A program made the position numbers and the translations under genes. From Chrysopilus asiliformis (taxonomy: Eukaryota > Arthropoda > Insecta > Diptera > Rhagionidae), in assembly GCA_964034945.1 (NCBI GenBank), contig OZ035962.1, positions 51,330,231 through 51,394,230 of the forward strand: a stretch of 64,000 nt of DNA, read 5' to 3'. Every line of letters starts with the position of its first letter. Within the stretch, counting starts at the first letter, position 1. Below are positions 61,635-64,000 of the stretch, piece by piece. The notes beneath the pieces were generated by a model, which saw only the letters and a list, made by a program, of their open reading frames with translations, had not been told where the DNA came from and did no database searches.

Positions 61635-62887
61635 TTTTGGATTTTCGAGGATGAGAGCGGATAAAAAGAACAAATGAAAAGAATGCACTAAAAAGAAAAA
61701 AATAATTTTCTGGACGCTGTGTATCACAAATATAAAAGCTTTTTAAAAGCGAGATAAATTTTTATTTTATTGTTATATGCTTTATCTCGCTTTTTAAAAG
61801 CTTTTATATTTGTGATACACAGCGTCCAGAAAATTATTTTTTTCTTTTTAGTGCATTCTTTTTTAATAAAAGCTTTTTTTTAAAAATTTTTTTTTATTTT
61901 TTTTATTTTGTTCTTTTTAGTCTTCGAATATATATCCTTACATTTGAGATGTCCTTACAGGCTTTTTAACTTGAGAATCGTATTCAGCGACCCCAAAAAC
62001 CCCCAGAATAGATTTTTTTCCGGAAAATTTGGAGAAAAGGATAATCACGTTATCCTTACAGGACCTTCCGTTATCCTTACTGACTTTTTAATAACAGATT
62101 CGGATTCAGCGACCCCAAAAACCCCCAGAATAGATTTTTTTCCGGAAAATTTGGAGAAAAGGATAATCACGTTATCCTTACAGGACCTTCCGTTATCCTT
62201 ACAGATTTTTTAATGACAGATTCGGATTCAGCGACCCCAAAAACCCCCAGAATAGATTTTTTTTTCGGAAAATTTGGAGAAAAGGATAATCACGTTATCC
62301 TTACAGGACCTTCTGTTATCCTTACAGACTTTTTAATGACAGATTCGGATTCAGCGACCTCAAAAACCCCCAGAATAGATTTTTTTCCGGAAAATTGGGA
62401 GAAAAGGATAATCACGTTATCCTTACAGGACCTTCCGTTATCCTTACTGACTTTTTAATGACAGATTCGGATTCAGCGACCCCAAAAACACCCAGAAAAG
62501 ATTTTTCTCCGGAAAATTTGGAGAAAAGGATAATCACGTTATCCTTACAGGACCTTCCGTTATCCTTACAAGGACGAAGTAGTGAAAATATTGTATTGTC
62601 ATCGGACTTATATAAGTGTGCAAAATTTCAAGTCAATCGGACAAGTGGAAGTGGGTCAAAATTTGATTGCAAGATTTTACCCCGACAAACAAACAGGCAG
62701 ACAAACAAACAGACAAGATAGCGAGCTAAATAAAAGCTTTTAAAAAGACACGACGGCAGCTCACTTTGAAGTTCGATCCTTTATTAAATTCATAGAAGCA
62801 CGTTCTTTTTATACAATGGTGCGTTCTTTTATATTACAATGGTGTGTTCTTTATATACAATGGTGCGTTCTTTATATTCTTTCAACA
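61635..62887 (-). mobile_element. Copia B 5' LTR, split by D1
   Basis: 47 bp at 61635-61681 and 140 bp at 62748-62887, separated by D1 and its duplicated AAAAG. Together 187 bp and the same as the 3' LTR. Confidence 0.95.
61682..62742 (+). mobile_element. D element 1: hairpin, minisatellite, end module; insertion site resolved
   Basis: About 1,061 bp inserted in the copia B 5' LTR, with AAAAG at 61677-61681 and 62743-62747 (the run of A makes the exact length of the duplication uncertain). Hairpin FB4: arms about 61682-61755 and 61778-61862 (CTGGACGCTGTGTATCACAA). Linker with TCTTCGAATATATATCC. About five 122-bp minisatellite units (GGATAATC at 62039, 62161, 62284, 62406, 62528). End module 62571-62742 (GGACGAAGTAGTGAAAATAT, GACAAACAAACAGGCAG, AATAAAAGCTTTTA). 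Non-coding. Confidence 0.93.
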
Positions 62888-63744
62888 TTTATCGACAGCG
62901 GTGCAAAAGGAACGATGTCGAATGACATTTTATCTATCGAAAAACAAGCAAAAATCGACCGAAACTGTTGCGAACAATGATAAATTGGCAATAGATTGTG
63001 TTGGTAGTGTGAGACAATGCATTGTAGTTGAAGGCGAACAACGAGAAATAACGATTTCCAAAACTCATTATGTTCCGAACATTTGCGCTAATCTTTTATC
63101 CGTTAGTCAAATGGTGAAAAAGAATCACAAAGTTTTGTTTACAATCGACGGTTGTAAAATATTTGATGCAGACTGGAATTTGATTGCCACAGCGAGTTTA
63201 GTGAACGATTTGTTTAGATTGGATATTGAGCGCGAAGAAAAATCATTGATTGTTGAAACGAAAAGAGATTCGGTAGAGACTAAAAAACCAAAAGGGAATT
63301 CGATTTAATGGCATCGTAGACCACTGGCTATGTATTCACATTTCATGGTGCTCAAAACGCCAACAAACCGTCGCGATATCCACTACATAAGCTGAATTTA
63401 TGTCGATGACCGCAGCGATATAAAAATGCATATGGCTAAAGAAAATAGAAAAATAAATTTTTGTAAATTCTCCATCCATAACTAAATTGTATTGCGACAA
63501 TTTAGGTGCCATAAATTTTGTCATAAATAATACATATTCAGCCAGAACCAAACACATTGATATAAAAAAAAAATTTGTGCATCAAAAGGTTCAAATGAAA
63601 GTTGTTGATTTAATTTATTTGGCAACAAATGAAATGCCAGCCGACGCACTATGGGGTCAAAGTGCCATTCGGCGGCCAAAAATACAAATTTTGACTTCTG
63701 TCTTTGAAGGATTTCGGTTATGTCATTGCGTTGAGAATTCTTAG
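62888..63744 (+). pseudogene. Copia A, protease and RNase H remnants
   Basis: It resumes after copia B with IDSGAKGTMS (protease D-S-G; the Asp follows the TTTAT repeat), then YVPNICANLLSVSQMV and the pre-integrase region to about 63300. Integrase and RT are deleted. RNase H text follows at 63487 (YCDNLGAINFVINN, ARTKHIDIKKKFV, NEMPADAL). The element is old and cannot encode its own transposition. Confidence 0.85.
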
Positions 63745-64000
63745 GAACCTAGAAATCCAAAAGGACACTCTCCTGGGACAAGTAATTTCCGAACGCTATG
63801 GGGTCAAAGTTGGTAAAATTTCTGGTTTTTTCAATTTTCGAATTTTCAACAAATTTTTTGAACTTTATTAAGTCACTTAGTACAGAAAAATCGATTTTAT
63901 CATCAACCTGAGGACATATTTAGGCAATTATAATAAAAATTAAAAATTTGTACTACATTTTTTTCTTAAAATTGTTATCCCGGAATTCTGGGCATTCTAA
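63745..64000. other. No gene recognised, right edge
   Basis: Follows the copia A remnant; AT-rich, possibly the rest of copia A's 3' end. The phrase CGCTATGGGGTCAAAGT repeats text at about 63648 (CACTATGGGGTCAAAGT), so there is a short local duplication. Confidence 0.35.

Larger units (their letters stand above)
48724..62887 (-). mobile_element. Copia B, young Ty1/copia element containing C and D1
   Basis: Minus-strand element with 5-bp target duplication TTTAT. The 3' LTR is 48724-48910 and the 5' LTR is 61635-61681 plus 62748-62887, each 187 bp and identical by eye. The primer site after the 5' LTR reads GGTTATGGGCCCAGAT on the minus strand (ending about 61618), as in Drosophila copia, which is primed by an initiator-tRNA fragment. 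The purine-rich AAGTTGGGG precedes the 3' LTR. Its own sequence is about 4.5 kb; the rest of the span is gypsy C and D1. Confidence 0.95.

Noticed and set aside
61960..62580. 122-bp repeats considered as a CRISPR-like array
   Set aside because: There are no unique spacers and no cas genes; the whole unit is repeated, and the DNA is eukaryotic.

Overview
This is animal, almost certainly insect and probably dipteran, chromosomal DNA: AT-rich, no operons, introns with GT..AG borders, and transposable elements (TEs) of nearly every eukaryotic class. The fly assignment rests on the dominant repeat, here called H. It starts TATACCC...GGGTATA, carries a (GTCC/GTCT)n tract in the middle and ends in a hairpin, the architecture of dipteran mini-me/DINE-1 (Helentron-associated) elements. 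The only host gene I recognise is two exons of a REEP-family (TB2/DP1/HVA22) ER-membrane protein gene at 45.46-45.83 kb, minus strand. Everything else I can name is mobile or repetitive DNA.

Layout. 0-10.3 kb: tandem, inverted and deleted H copies, hAT, mariner-type and foldback fragments, a tRNA-derived SINE, a piggyBac MITE (6.95-7.24 kb), and a TIR element 'T' (8.7-10.3 kb) carrying an inserted H. 10.3-14.9 kb: an H copy split by a Jockey-type non-LTR retrotransposon with a 14-bp target duplication. 14.9-18.6 kb: an H variant with a 620-bp octamer array, more H, and a hAT relative carrying a 536-bp MITE. 18.6-27.2 kb: a BEL/Pao remnant containing a deleted mariner, next to a Mag-like Ty3/gypsy element. 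A 3,365-bp stretch of this pair is tandemly duplicated and almost identical. 27.2-34.9 kb: a decayed errantivirus-like Ty3/gypsy element (gag, pol, env-like) with a (CA)n tract in its 5' LTR region and a 597-bp hAT MITE in its RT. 34.9-40.6 kb: H copies around a composite hairpin-minisatellite element 'D', which also holds an inverted array of a 183-bp satellite. 40.9-43.5 kb: an apparently intact DD37E Tc1/mariner transposon with an apparently intact irritans-type mariner inserted at its stop codon. 43.5-47.0 kb: a Penelope-like fragment, the REEP exons and a second T. 47.1-63.7 kb: a nest in which a decayed copia (A) contains a young copia (B, 187-bp LTRs), and B contains a very young Ty3/gypsy element (C, 1,001-bp LTRs) in its gag and a D element in its 5' LTR.

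The most interesting signals are: (i) the D family, a large hairpin plus 122-bp minisatellite plus conserved end module, whose mobility is shown by an empty sister LTR 13 kb away; (ii) the H family, whose Helentron-like mode of insertion is supported by a paralogous empty site and whose 5' segment occurs in both orientations; (iii) two full-length DDE/D transposases nested without damage to either. Coordinates of repeat edges are by eye and may be off by a few bases unless a target duplication is given.
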